Shown: positions 25,410-34,080 of the stretch, piece after piece
Numbering within the stretch: the first letter of the stretch is position 1
How the letters are laid out: the number at the start of each line of letters is the position of its first letter
Translations under genes and position numbers: made by a program
The notes under the pieces: generated by a model
Database searches by the model: none
What the model was told of the DNA's origin: nothing
What the model saw: only the letters and a program-made list of their open reading frames with translations
NCBI RefSeq assembly: GCF_900110265.1
Contig: NZ_FODB01000005.1
Span: forward strand, 26,040-90,039
Direction: 5' to 3'
Length of the DNA: 64,000 nucleotides
From: Vreelandella aquamarina
GTDB taxonomy: Bacteria > Pseudomonadota > Gammaproteobacteria > Pseudomonadales > Halomonadaceae

Positions 25410-27800
25410 GTGACGTCACTACGTTTACTCCCCTGGCTCAGCGTCTGGATGCTGGCGCTGTTCGCCATGCTGGCCGGGCCAGCCATGGCGCAAACCACGT
25501 TAAGCGCCGAGAGCGATGCGTCCGTCGCTGAAGAGCAGCCCTCTTATGCGGCGCTGGCCGACCTGCTGGAAGACGAGCAGGCCCGCCAGGAGCTCATTGA
25601 ACTGCTGCGTAATCAAGCGTCTGAGTTGCCTGCTGGCGTTGCGGCCGAGCTGTCGCCGGAAGCCGCTGCCGCGGGGGGCAACGTAGCGCCCGAGGACGTC
25701 TCACTACCCCGCCAGTTGGCAGAGTTGACCAGCCGTGTAGTAGGTGATGTGGGCGGTCAGATCGAGCAGGCTGTGGCGATCGTCGGCAATATATTTACCG
25801 GCCAAGGCGCGGGCAGCAGCTTCGATATGGCGGCCTTCATGAACGCAGCCATCAATCTGGGAATCGTGATCGTGGCGACCTTCGCCATTTTTATGGTGTT
25901 CCGCCGGTTGGCAAAATCATTGTTCACCAAAATCAGCGGCTGGTCACAGCAGGGCACGGGACTGACGCCGGTGCTACGTTTAGTGCTGTGTGTCGCGGTC
26001 GCCGCGGTCGTCGATATTCTTTTGATCGCCCTGGCGTACGTTGGCGGTAACTTGGTGGCCACCTTTGCCGTGGGGGAGACCGGTGAACTCTCTACCCGCG
26101 CGTCGCTCTTTTTAAATGCCTTCTTGATCATCGAGCTGCTCAAAGCCGGTGTGCGAATGCTGTTCTCCTCGCGTTACGAGGGTCTTCGCTTATTACCGAT
26201 TTCAGCTCAAGAAGCCTCGTATTGGAACCGCTGGCTGGCGCGCCTGATTGGCATGGTGGGATACGGCCTGATGGTCGTCGTACCGCTGGTCAACTTCTAT
26301 GTGGCCGCCACCCTGGGACAAGCGGTCGGCACGCTGATCATGCTGCTGGCGTTCATCTATGCGGTGGGCGTGGTGCTCAAAAACCGCGTGCGCCTGCGCG
26401 ATAATCTAAATAAAATGAGCGCGCGCTCGACGCTGACGGCGAGCCGTGTATCGCTGCAGCTGTTTGCCCGCACGTGGCACCTATTCGCGCTGATCTATTT
26501 CTTAATGGTGTTTGTGCTGACGCTTACCCGTCCGGGTGATGCGCTGCCCTTTGTCCTCTTTGCGACGTTGAAGACGCTCGGCGCCGTGGTCGTGGGCCTG
26601 CTGCTGTCTACGTTCCTGACACAGACCATTGGTCGTCGTATTCAACTCTCCGATGACCTGCGCCGCAAACTGCCGCTTTTGGAAGTGCGCTTGAATAGCT
26701 ACGTGCCCAACGCGCTGCGCGTGCTGCGCACGGTGATCGTCGTTGCGGTGATCATGGTGGTGCTGGATGCCTGGGGAGCCTTTAACCTCGCCGCTTGGTA
26801 TGCTTCCGAGCGCGGTGCCAATCTGGTGGGTAACCTGATCAGCGTAGCAGTGATCCTGATTGTGTCGCTGGGCATATGGCTGGGCTTGGCAAGCCTGATT
26901 GAGCACAAGCTCAACCCGGAAACCGGTCACGGCGAACCCTCTGCCCGTGCCAAAACGCTGCTGAGCCTGTTCCGTAATGCGCTGGCCATTGCCATGGTGA
27001 CCATTACCGGCATGATCGTTCTGTCGGAGATCGGCATCAACATCGGGCCGCTGATTGCCGGTGCCGGTGTGCTGGGTCTGGCGATCGGTTTCGGTGCCCA
27101 GAGACTGGTGCAGGATGTCATCACCGGCGTCTTCATCCAGGTCGAAAACGCCATGAATACTGGCGATGTCGTGACCGTAGGCGGTATTACCGGCACTGCT
27201 GAGCGGTTGAGCATACGTTCGGTGGGTATTCGCGACCTTTCCGGCACCTACCATATCGTGCCGTTCTCCAGTGTGGACACGGTCTCCAACTACATGCGTG
27301 AGTACGGTAATCACGTGGGCGAATACGGTATTGCCTACCGCGAGAACATCGACGATGCCATTGCCCAGCTCCAGTTGGCCTTCGAAGACCTTAAAGCCAG
27401 TGACGAACATGGCCATCAACTGTTGGCGGACATGACTGTGGCGGGCGTTACTGCGCTGGCCGACAGCTCGGTCAATATCCGTGTGGTCATCAAGACCACG
27501 CCGGGTGACCAGTGGGGCGTTGGCCGGGCATACAATCGCCTCGTCAAGATGCGCTTCGACTCGGCGGGTATCGAGATTCCGTTCCCGCATACCACCCTGT
27601 ACTTCGGGCAGGACAAGTCCGGCTCTGCGCCGCCTGCCAACCTGCGTGTCATGCAGCAGGACTTCACCATCGATGGTAGCCCGGCAGGGCAGCCCAAACG
27701 AGCAGAGCTCGAAGTGGATGACCGCCATCGCCCACGGCGTGGAAAATCACCGAGTGCGCAAGAGGCTGAGCACCATAAGCCTGACGATGAGGACGTGTGA
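25410..27800 (+). CDS. Large mechanosensitive channel, MscS family (YbiO-like)
   Basis: An inner-membrane osmotic-release channel of 796 residues, much larger than MscS (286). A signal peptide ends AGPAMA-QTTL. A periplasmic N-terminal region is followed by many membrane segments, then the conserved MscS pore helix and beta domain with GAGVLGLAIGFGAQRLVQDV and ENAMNTGDVVTVGGITGTAE. A charged tail ends the protein. Start: a GTG at 25410 has a near-perfect AAAGGAGG 7 bp upstream and begins the signal peptide directly; an in-frame ATG at 25377 lacks such a site and would push the hydrophobic segment inward. For a halophile it fits release of solutes on dilution. Confidence 0.88.
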   Translation: MTSLRLLPWLSVWMLALFAMLAGPAMAQTTLSAESDASVAEEQPSYAALADLLEDEQARQELIELLRNQASELPAGVAAELSPEAAAAGGNVAPEDVSLPRQLAELTSRVVGDVGGQIEQAVAIVGNIFTGQGAGSSFDMAAFMNAAINLGIVIVATFAIFMVFRRLAKSLFTKISGWSQQGTGLTPVLRLVLCVAVAAVVDILLIALAYVGGNLVATFAVGETGELSTRASLFLNAFLIIELLKAGVRMLFSSRYEGLRLLPISAQEASYWNRWLARLIGMVGYGLMVVVPLVNFYVAATLGQAVGTLIMLLAFIYAVGVVLKNRVRLRDNLNKMSARSTLTASRVSLQLFARTWHLFALIYFLMVFVLTLTRPGDALPFVLFATLKTLGAVVVGLLLSTFLTQTIGRRIQLSDDLRRKLPLLEVRLNSYVPNALRVLRTVIVVAVIMVVLDAWGAFNLAAWYASERGANLVGNLISVAVILIVSLGIWLGLASLIEHKLNPETGHGEPSARAKTLLSLFRNALAIAMVTITGMIVLSEIGINIGPLIAGAGVLGLAIGFGAQRLVQDVITGVFIQVENAMNTGDVVTVGGITGTAERLSIRSVGIRDLSGTYHIVPFSSVDTVSNYMREYGNHVGEYGIAYRENIDDAIAQLQLAFEDLKASDEHGHQLLADMTVAGVTALADSSVNIRVVIKTTPGDQWGVGRAYNRLVKMRFDSAGIEIPFPHTTLYFGQDKSGSAPPANLRVMQQDFTIDGSPAGQPKRAELEVDDRHRPRRGKSPSAQEAEHHKPDDEDV

Positions 27801-27820
27801 TCCTCGACGCATCAACGACA

Positions 27821-27840
27821 AGGCCGCCTTCGGGCGGCCT
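27821..27840. terminator. Hairpin between the MscS gene and folM
   Basis: AGGCCGCC-TTCG-GGCGGCCT: an 8-bp stem closed by a UUCG tetraloop between convergent genes. The T-run is poor, so termination may be partial. Confidence 0.6.
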
Positions 27841-27852
27841 CATTGTGTTGGG

Positions 27853-28611
27853 TCAGTCGCGCCGCTCGCCAGGGTAGTTTTCGGAGTGGCGACCCTCTAG
27901 GTTGATCGATTCGCCGCCGTCTACAAATAGCACTTGCCCGGCCACAAAGGCATTATCCAGCAAATAGTGCAGGGCTTGTACAAGGTGTGCTGGGTTGCCT
28001 TGGTGATTGACCGGAATGCCTTCGATGCGCCACTGGATATAGTCGCTGGTACGCTGGGAGGCAGGCAGCACGACACCAGGGGCGATACCGTTAATCCGTA
28101 GGCGCGGAGCAAACTCCAGCGCTGCCATACGGGTCATCTCAGCTAGGCTTTTCTTGGAGAGCAGGTACGCCGCATACGGATATTGGTGATAGGCCACTTT
28201 GTTGTCGATGATATTGATGACCTGGCCGTGTTCGACCACCTCGGCAAAGTGGCGCGTCAATAACAGCGGGGTAAACATATTGACTCGAAACTGAGTCTCC
28301 AGCATGGCCATATCGGTACGGGCAATCGGCGCTGGTTCATAAGCTGAGGCGCTATTGAGCAGCACGTTCAACCCAGGAAAACGCGTTTTAGCTTGGGTGA
28401 TTAATCCTTCTAGCGAATCCTCTAAAAAGTTGCAGGGCAGAATCTCGCACTCACGACCCTTCCCGCGAATTGCGTCTGCCACTTCCTCTGCTTCCCCCCG
28501 GGAGCTATTCACGTGTAGCGCGATATCAAAGCCCTTATCGGCTAGCGCTTCAGCAAAATAGCGGCCCAGGCGCGTGGCGCCGCCGGTTACAAGTGCAGCA
28601 GGTGTCTCCAT
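27853..28611 (-). CDS. folM: Pteridine reductase / dihydromonapterin reductase (FolM-like SDR)
   Basis: A 252-residue short-chain dehydrogenase. The NADPH motif TGGATRLGRYFAEAL has the TGxxxRLG form typical of pteridine reductases. The active site shows as YPYAAYLLSKKSLAEMTR (Tyr and Lys) and the catalytic region as NSASAYEP. The divergent neighbour is folK, a folate-pathway gene, which supports FolM (dihydrofolate/dihydromonapterin reduction) over other SDR roles. The symbol rests on this context and on the motif, not on a database search. Confidence 0.78.
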   Translation of the reverse strand: METPAALVTGGATRLGRYFAEALADKGFDIALHVNSSRGEAEEVADAIRGKGRECEILPCNFLEDSLEGLITQAKTRFPGLNVLLNSASAYEPAPIARTDMAMLETQFRVNMFTPLLLTRHFAEVVEHGQVINIIDNKVAYHQYPYAAYLLSKKSLAEMTRMAALEFAPRLRINGIAPGVVLPASQRTSDYIQWRIEGIPVNHQGNPAHLVQALHYLLDNAFVAGQVLFVDGGESINLEGRHSENYPGERRD

Positions 28612-28842
28612 TGCTTTATCCCTCGCAGCAGGTAGTGTTTGTTAACTAACGTTGTCATGGTAATCAAAAAGACTCTCTGCGTGAGTGCAGCGTTTGTCAA
28701 TAACTTGTACAGAGCTTGAACGGGATGGTTAACCGTCTACTCTGTTGGAGCGCCGATTGATACCTATACGCTAAAACGGTGTGGGCTAGGTCATCGGCTC
28801 ACCAGCCGTTAGTCATCCAGCCTCTTATATTGGGATATAGTT

Positions 28843-29283
28843 ATGTCATTAAGGTCGTCACCCGTAACGTCAACCCCCCCGCCCGCGTCGGCTCAACACG
28901 AGTGCGTTATCTCGCTAGGAACCAATATTGAGCCAGAGCATCACTTTGCCAAAGCCCTTGAGATTTTGAGCAGTGAGTGCGAACTGCTGGCCCGCTCCGA
29001 AGCGGTGCGCACTGCCCCGGTAGGCTTTCAGCAGCAGCCAGACTTCTTAAATGCCGCCCTGGTGGTGCGCACTACGCTTGAGCTGGGCGACTTTAAAGCC
29101 TACCTAAAAGAGGTTGAGCATCGCTTAGGCCGTGTTCGCGGGCCGATCAAATCTGGCCCCCGGACCATGGACTTAGACATTGTGGTCTGGGATGGCGAAG
29201 TGGTCGACGATGGCTACTTTCATCACGACTATGTTCGGGGGCCAGTGGACGAAGTGCTAGCCGTACTGAAGAGACCGAACTGA
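28843..29283 (+). CDS. folK: 2-amino-4-hydroxy-6-hydroxymethyldihydropteridine pyrophosphokinase
   Basis: A 146-residue HPPK that transfers pyrophosphate from ATP to the pterin in folate synthesis. ISLGTNIEPEHHFAKALEIL and PDFLNAALVV lead to the signature GPRTMDLDIVVWDG with the Mg-binding aspartates. It is a little shorter than the E. coli enzyme, with a shortened C-terminus and a 20-residue S/T/P-rich N-terminal extension. A second folK may exist elsewhere, as in many gammaproteobacteria, since this one stands outside the panB/pcnB context. It is divergent from folM. Confidence 0.85.
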   Translation: MSLRSSPVTSTPPPASAQHECVISLGTNIEPEHHFAKALEILSSECELLARSEAVRTAPVGFQQQPDFLNAALVVRTTLELGDFKAYLKEVEHRLGRVRGPIKSGPRTMDLDIVVWDGEVVDDGYFHHDYVRGPVDEVLAVLKRPN

Positions 29284-29337
29284 AAAAAACGAACTGAAAA
29301 AAATAGTAGCGACTGGGAAAGTTTTACGGGGCAGGGC

Positions 29338-29364
29338 TCACGTTTTCTAAAGATAGGCCGATAT
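29338..29364 (+). promoter_or_regulatory. Sigma-28 (FliA) promoter for the flagellin gene
   Basis: TCACGTTT-N11-GCCGATAT against the consensus TAAAGTTT-N11-GCCGATAA: 6/8 and 7/8 with exact spacing. It lies 47 bp upstream of the GTG start at 29411. Confidence 0.75.
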
Positions 29365-29410
29365 TCACGCTACCACCGCACTGTTTGCGTTCACTTCCGA
29401 GGTCACGCCC

Positions 29411-30232
29411 GTGATCAGCCTTGCGACTAATATCACGTCGCTACTGGTGATGAATAATCTACGCAGTAGCCAGCAAGCGATGCAGACCTCCATGGAGCGT
29501 CTGTCATCTGGGCTGCGTATTAATAGCGCCAAGGATGATCCGGCAGGCCAGGCGATTGCCAATCGCATGGGCGCACAAATTCGCGGTATGAACCAGGCGA
29601 TCCGCAATACCAACGACGGTATCTCTATGGTGCAAACCGCCGAAGGCTCGCTGGACCTGATCAACGACAGCCTTCAGCGCATCCGCGAACTCAGCGTTCA
29701 GGCGCTCAACGGCACCAATTCCTCAGAAGATCGGGCGTCTATTCAGTTAGAGATCGACCAACGGCTGGAAGAGATTGACCGCGTCGCCAAGCAGAGCAAC
29801 TTTAACGGCATTAAGCTGATCGAGCGCGATAAAACGCTCAATATTCAGGTAGGGGCCAACGCCGGGGATGTGATTGGCGTGAGCTTTTCGGCGATGGGGC
29901 GTCAGGCGCTGGGGTTGGATAACTTCAGCGTATTAGATAATGGTTCGGCCACGCCCAAGCCGATGGATGTCGTGGATGAAGCCATGAAGCAGGTCGACCG
30001 CCAGCGCAGCTATTTAGGCGCGGTGCAGAACCGCTTCGAGAGCGTCATTGACGGGCTTAACACCAACATCATTAACACCTCCGCCGCACAGTCGCGTATT
30101 CAAGACGCCGACTACGCGCAAGAAGTCTCCAATCTTATTCGCGCCCAACTGCTTCAGCAGGTGGGTATTGCCATGCTAACCCGAGTGAACCAACAGCCGC
30201 AGATGATTCTGCGGCTGTTGGAAGGGCTGTAG
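29411..30232 (+). CDS. fliC: Flagellin (short, orphan)
   Basis: A 273-residue flagellin consisting almost only of the conserved D0/D1 ends. The N-terminus is MISLATNITSLLVMNNLRSS, then RLSSGLRINSAKDDPAGQAI. The C-terminus contains NTSAAQSRIQDADYAQEVSN and ends LLQQVG...LLEGL. The central D2/D3 region is nearly absent, so filaments would have a minimal surface. A GTG start follows GAGGT by 8 bp. No other flagellar gene is in the window: it stands between folK and a BCCT carrier but has its own sigma-28 promoter, which argues that it is expressed. It may be a second, variant flagellin. Confidence 0.9.
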   Translation: MISLATNITSLLVMNNLRSSQQAMQTSMERLSSGLRINSAKDDPAGQAIANRMGAQIRGMNQAIRNTNDGISMVQTAEGSLDLINDSLQRIRELSVQALNGTNSSEDRASIQLEIDQRLEEIDRVAKQSNFNGIKLIERDKTLNIQVGANAGDVIGVSFSAMGRQALGLDNFSVLDNGSATPKPMDVVDEAMKQVDRQRSYLGAVQNRFESVIDGLNTNIINTSAAQSRIQDADYAQEVSNLIRAQLLQQVGIAMLTRVNQQPQMILRLLEGL

Positions 30233-30252
30233 TTAGAGCTAGCTGATCACCG

Positions 30253-31806
30253 TTAGTCGATGATGCCCTGTTCCCGCGCCATGGCGTAAGCCGCTTGCGG
30301 GCCGTTCCATAGCGAGGGCAGCAGAATCAGCGACACCGGGATCGCGGTGATCACGATAAACTGCTGCAGCGCGCCAATTTGACCTGCACCCATATACAGC
30401 AGCACGGCCGCCATCAGGGCCATCGCAATACCCCAAAAAGCGCGCATGTAAGGGCTAGGGTCATCATGGCCTGCGCCGACGACGGCAATCGCATAGCTCA
30501 TGGAGTCGCCGGTGGTGGCCACAAAAATCGTGGTCAGTAGTAGAATCGCCAGCGCCATCCAGGTGCCGCCGGGCAGAGCTTGAGCCACCGTGAGAGTCGC
30601 CACGTCAAACTGGAAGTTATTGAGCGCTTCGGTCAGGTCAATTACCCCGGTCAACTGATAGTAAATGCCGGAGCCGCCCAGTAGCGTAAACCATACGGTA
30701 GTGGCAATCGGGGCGAGTACGGCAACCGCCAGAATCATTTCGCGAATGCTGCGGCCCCGTGAAATGCGTGCCACGAAAATCGCCATCAGCGGTGCATAGC
30801 CGATAAACCAAGCAAAGAAGAACACCGTCCACCACTGCATCCACCACGCCGGGGCGGTTTCAGCGGTCATCGTGGCCATGGTGAAAAACTCGCTGACATA
30901 CGCGCCCATGCTGGAAACGTAGGTGTTCACCAAAAACAGCGTGGGGCCGAACACGATAATCACGGCACCGATCGCTAAGGCCAGCAGTACGTTGAAACGG
31001 CTCAGCAGTTGGATGCCTTTATGCACCCCGCTCATCGAAGAGAGCACATAAACAGTGCCCAGTACGGCCAGAATCATCAGCTGCCCGGTGTAGCCTTCCG
31101 GCAGGCCAAACAGCTCATGCAGGCCAAAGCTTACCTGAGTGGCCAAAAAGCCGATGGGGCCGACTGTGCCCGCCACCAGCGCAATCACGCAGCAGGCATC
31201 CACTAAGCCGCCCAGCGGGCCACGCATCAAGCGCTCTCCCAAAACAGGGTAGAGCAGCGTTCGCGGCTGCAGCGGTTGGCCTTTCACGTAGTGCGCATGT
31301 GCCAGCACCACGGCAGTGAGCGAGCCCAGCACCGCCCAGGCCATAAAGCCCCAGTGCATAAACGACTGCGCCAGCGCGCCGGATACCGCTTCAGCGGTGC
31401 CCGCTTCGGTATCAAAGGCGGGTGGGGTAACCACAAAGTGGTACACCGGCTCGCCTGCGGCAAAAAACACCCCACCACCGGCTAACAGCGTACATAGAAT
31501 GATCGAGAGCCACTTAAAGGTGCTCATTTCTGGTGCATCGAGATTGCCGATCTTAGCTTTTGCCGCAGGCGTTAACGCCACGCCAATGGCGATAAAAAAC
31601 GTCAGCAGAAGCAGCAGCTGGAAATAGCTGCCCAGCACCAGCGCGGTCCAGGCAAAGCCTGCGCTGATGGAATTGGCGACTAGGTCAATGTCGTAAAACG
31701 AAAGCGCCAGAAATGCCACGATGAAGCCGATGCTAAGCACCAGCACAATAGGGTCACCGAGGGAAAACCGCGAGGGCCCCTCGGCGCGTTGGGCAGGTTG
31801 GTTCAT
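30253..31806 (-). CDS. BCCT family transporter (betaine/choline/carnitine type)
   Basis: An inner-membrane, sodium- or proton-coupled carrier of 517 residues with about 12 membrane helices. The BCCT signature region reads WWTVFFFAWFIGYAPLMAIF followed by ARISRGRSIREM. Helix-3-type glycines are in GGGVFFAAGEPVYHF. The classical Trp-rich aromatic box is partly altered (FFFAWFIGYAP rather than FYWAWWISWAP), so the substrate may not be glycine betaine. The C-terminal cytoplasmic tail is very short, arguing against BetP-like osmosensing. A terminator-type hairpin in its leader (31920-31948) suggests attenuation. Confidence 0.88.
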   Translation of the reverse strand: MNQPAQRAEGPSRFSLGDPIVLVLSIGFIVAFLALSFYDIDLVANSISAGFAWTALVLGSYFQLLLLLTFFIAIGVALTPAAKAKIGNLDAPEMSTFKWLSIILCTLLAGGGVFFAAGEPVYHFVVTPPAFDTEAGTAEAVSGALAQSFMHWGFMAWAVLGSLTAVVLAHAHYVKGQPLQPRTLLYPVLGERLMRGPLGGLVDACCVIALVAGTVGPIGFLATQVSFGLHELFGLPEGYTGQLMILAVLGTVYVLSSMSGVHKGIQLLSRFNVLLALAIGAVIIVFGPTLFLVNTYVSSMGAYVSEFFTMATMTAETAPAWWMQWWTVFFFAWFIGYAPLMAIFVARISRGRSIREMILAVAVLAPIATTVWFTLLGGSGIYYQLTGVIDLTEALNNFQFDVATLTVAQALPGGTWMALAILLLTTIFVATTGDSMSYAIAVVGAGHDDPSPYMRAFWGIAMALMAAVLLYMGAGQIGALQQFIVITAIPVSLILLPSLWNGPQAAYAMAREQGIID

Positions 31807-31919
31807 GAAGAGTACCTATTTGGAATGGGAGGTTGCAGGAAAGAGCGGGAGCAGAACCTTTAGCTTAATAAACCCAAGAGGGAGCCGACTTAACGCCGCT
31901 GGCCACAGGTTTTCAAAGC

Positions 31920-31948
31920 AAAAAAAAGCGCCATTCAATGAATGGCGC
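31920..31948 (-). terminator. Intrinsic terminator in the leader of the BCCT gene
   Basis: On the minus strand: GCGCCATTCA-T-TGAATGGCGC followed by eight T. The stem is perfect. It lies 114-142 bp upstream of the BCCT start codon and no minus-strand gene precedes it, so it is either an attenuator of BCCT transcription or the end of a short RNA. Confidence 0.8.
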
Positions 31949-32012
31949 GAGGACAGGAAACTGCGCATAGTATACGTGGTGTATAGACGAAAGTCTAAAA
32001 AAGTTGCTATTT

Positions 32013-32038
32013 GGTGCATATGGTTATGTCTACGCACC
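32013..32038. promoter_or_regulatory. Inverted repeat, possible operator
   Basis: GGTGCATA-N10-TACGCACC, 7 of 8 positions symmetric, about 110-135 bp upstream of the sigma-54 promoter. It includes an NtrC-like half site TGGTGCA (32012-32018) but not a full NtrC palindrome. Confidence 0.4.
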
Positions 32039-32147
32039 TTCATAAGGCATGTTGGCTTGGGAAGATAAGGCGATAGACGGCGATATATTCCTAAGTATTA
32101 TCTATCAATGCTTATTAACGTATTGAGATAATTATAGTTGTAAAAGA

Positions 32148-32164
32148 TTGGCAGCATTCATGCT
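32148..32164 (+). promoter_or_regulatory. Sigma-54 promoter of the NMT1-type ABC operon
   Basis: TTGGCAGCATTCATGCT: GG (32150-51) and GC (32162-63) are exactly 10 bp apart; it matches TTGGCA and TGCT of the consensus. The start would be near 32175, 29 bp before the ATG. Confidence 0.72.
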
Positions 32165-32203
32165 TGGTACGTAGCACAATTTTGTATACAAGGTGTGCTT
32201 GCT

Positions 32204-33259
32204 ATGAATGCTTCAACAGCGGTTTTTCCGGGATTAAAACGCGTTGCATTATTGGGGGCGTCGGCTCTTTTATGGCTGCCTGGGGTCGGTCAGGCGGAAG
32301 AGACAACCATTCGCTTCCAGTTAGATTGGCGCTTTGAAGGGCCTTCCGCCCCCTTTCTGTTGGCTGAATCCCGCGGCTACTTTGCTGAAGAAGGCCTTGA
32401 TGTACAAATTGATTCCGGCAGCGGGTCAGCAGGCGCGATTAACCGAGTGGCCTCGGGTGCCTATGAGATGGGCTTTGGTGATCTTAACGCGCTAGTCGAA
32501 TTTCTTGCTGAAAACCCTGATGGCCCTGGCATTCAAGGTGTCTATATCGTTTACGACGGAACGCCCACCGCGGTATTCACCCGTAAAGAGAGCGGGATCG
32601 AAAGTCCCGCTGATTTAGCCGGTAAAACCATCGCTGCCCCGGCCTTTGATACCGGCTACCGCGCTTGGGGTATTTTTGCAGCGGCCAATGATCTAGCGGC
32701 CGATGCGGTGGAGTGGCAAAACGTCGACCCTACGCTGCGCGAAACACTGCTTACCCGAGGTGATGTAGATGCCATTACCGGCTTCTACTTCACCAGCCTG
32801 CTGAACCTGGAAGAGCGGGGAATGAGCGAAGAGGAGCTCACCATCATGCCGTTCCCCGAGTATGGGGTTCCGCTTTACGGCAATGCCATCATTGTTAGCG
32901 AGTCCTTCGCCAACGAGAACCCTGAGGCTGTGCAAGGCTTTTTGCGGGCGTTTAACCGCGCCCTGGGCGACACCCTGGATGATCCCGAAGCGGCGATTGA
33001 GTACGTGCGCGAGCGCGATAGCTTGATTGACGTTGAAATGGAAACCCGCCGTCTGAAGCTGGCCCTGGAAAGCGTGGTAGACACCCCAGATGCCCGCGAA
33101 TATGGCGTGGGGGGAGTGGACGATGAGCGCCTACGGGATGCTGTTGCGCTAGTGGCTAAGGCCTACGACCTACCCACACTGCCATCACCCAGCCAAGTCT
33201 TCGACTCCCGTTTCTTACCGCCCGTCGATGAGCGCATGCTGCTGCCGGAGGCTGAGTAA
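32204..33259 (+). CDS. ABC transporter substrate-binding protein, NMT1/THI5 family
   Basis: A periplasmic binding protein of 351 residues. A signal peptide ends near GVGQAEE. The mature part starts TTIRFQLDWRFEGPSAPFLL, the N-terminal pattern of NMT1/THI5-like proteins that bind pyrimidines, riboflavin, sulfonates or nitrate-like ligands. FDTGYRAWGIFAAAND is in the hinge region. The ATG at 32204 is chosen (AAGG 9-10 bp upstream) over a GTG at 32195 that lies too close to that site. It is the first gene of a cluster with an ATPase, a permease and a Tsx-like outer-membrane channel, which points to a nucleoside- or nucleobase-type ligand. A sigma-54 promoter precedes it. Confidence 0.85.
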   Translation: MNASTAVFPGLKRVALLGASALLWLPGVGQAEETTIRFQLDWRFEGPSAPFLLAESRGYFAEEGLDVQIDSGSGSAGAINRVASGAYEMGFGDLNALVEFLAENPDGPGIQGVYIVYDGTPTAVFTRKESGIESPADLAGKTIAAPAFDTGYRAWGIFAAANDLAADAVEWQNVDPTLRETLLTRGDVDAITGFYFTSLLNLEERGMSEEELTIMPFPEYGVPLYGNAIIVSESFANENPEAVQGFLRAFNRALGDTLDDPEAAIEYVRERDSLIDVEMETRRLKLALESVVDTPDAREYGVGGVDDERLRDAVALVAKAYDLPTLPSPSQVFDSRFLPPVDERMLLPEAE

Positions 33260-34041
33260 TGTCGGCAGCGTTTGTCCGCTTTGATGATGTAAGCCTGGCC
33301 TATGACGGCACAGGCAACGCCATTGAGGATATTAATCTCTCCATCCGCGAGGGCGAGTTTGTCGCCTTCGTGGGGCCATCCGGGTGCGGTAAATCCACCT
33401 TTATGAAGTTATGCACAGGCCTGCACGCACCTACCCAAGGGAGTGTCAGCGTGGATGGCGCGCCGGTCACCGGACCACTGAAAATCTCCGGTATGGCGTT
33501 TCAGAATGCCAACCTGCTGCCCTGGCGTACCACGCTGGATAACGTGCTGCTGCCGCTGGAAATTGTTGAGCCCTACCGTCGGCAGTTTCGTAAGCGCCGC
33601 GAGGAGTTTGTGGGCTGGGCGCGCTCACTGCTGAAAACCGTCGGGCTCGCCGAGCATGAGAATAAATACCCTTGGCAGCTATCAGGCGGTATGCAGCAGC
33701 GGGCGTCCATTTGCCGGGCGCTGATCCACCAGCCGCGTCTGCTGATGTTGGATGAACCGTTTGGCGCGCTGGATGCGTTTACACGCGAAGAGCTGTGGTG
33801 CGTACTGCGGGATTTATGGGAAGCCCAGCGATTTACCGTTGTGCTGGTGACCCATGACCTTCGTGAAGCGGCCTTCTTAGCCGATACGGTGTATGTGATG
33901 AGCCGCCGCCCAGGACGCGTGATTGAGCGTCGCTCCATTGAGCTGCCTCGCCCCCGAGCGTTGGAGACCACCTACGAAAAACCCTTTATTGATCTGGTGC
34001 AGGAACTACGCGCCCAGATTGGTGAAGTGCGTAGCACCTGA
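33259..34041 (+). CDS. ABC transporter ATP-binding protein (TauB/SsuB/ThiZ type)
   Basis: A 260-residue cytosolic ATPase of the nitrate/sulfonate/pyrimidine class. Walker A GPSGCGKST, Q-loop AFQNANLLPWRT, signature LSGGMQQRASICRAL, Walker B LLMLDEPFGALDAFTRE and H-loop VTHDLREA are all present. Its ATG overlaps the binding-protein stop by one base (TAATG), so the two are translationally coupled. Confidence 0.92.
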   Translation: MSAAFVRFDDVSLAYDGTGNAIEDINLSIREGEFVAFVGPSGCGKSTFMKLCTGLHAPTQGSVSVDGAPVTGPLKISGMAFQNANLLPWRTTLDNVLLPLEIVEPYRRQFRKRREEFVGWARSLLKTVGLAEHENKYPWQLSGGMQQRASICRALIHQPRLLMLDEPFGALDAFTREELWCVLRDLWEAQRFTVVLVTHDLREAAFLADTVYVMSRRPGRVIERRSIELPRPRALETTYEKPFIDLVQELRAQIGEVRST

Positions 34042-34080
34042 TCGATGACTCTCTGCGTCGGCACCATTAAGGCATTTTTT

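Larger units (their letters stand above)
31807..32147. other. Intergenic region between the BCCT and NMT1-type ABC genes
   Basis: About 400 bp separate the two divergent genes and no protein gene is seen. It holds a minus-strand terminator hairpin (31920-31948), a possible minus-strand promoter (TAGACT-N17-TATACT on the minus strand, about 31964-31992), an imperfect inverted repeat GGTGCATA-N10-TACGCACC (32013-32038) and, at its right end, the sigma-54 promoter of the ABC operon. Confidence 0.6.

Noticed and set aside
26502..27728. 408-residue open frame antisense to the MscS-type gene
   Set aside because: Shadow of the real coding strand: no recognisable domain and a biased composition.
32013..32038. 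Full NtrC site for the NMT1-type ABC operon
   Set aside because: Only one TGGTGCA half site is good; the opposite arm at N3 spacing does not match. The symmetry present (N10 spacer) is of another type, so it was kept only as a generic operator candidate.
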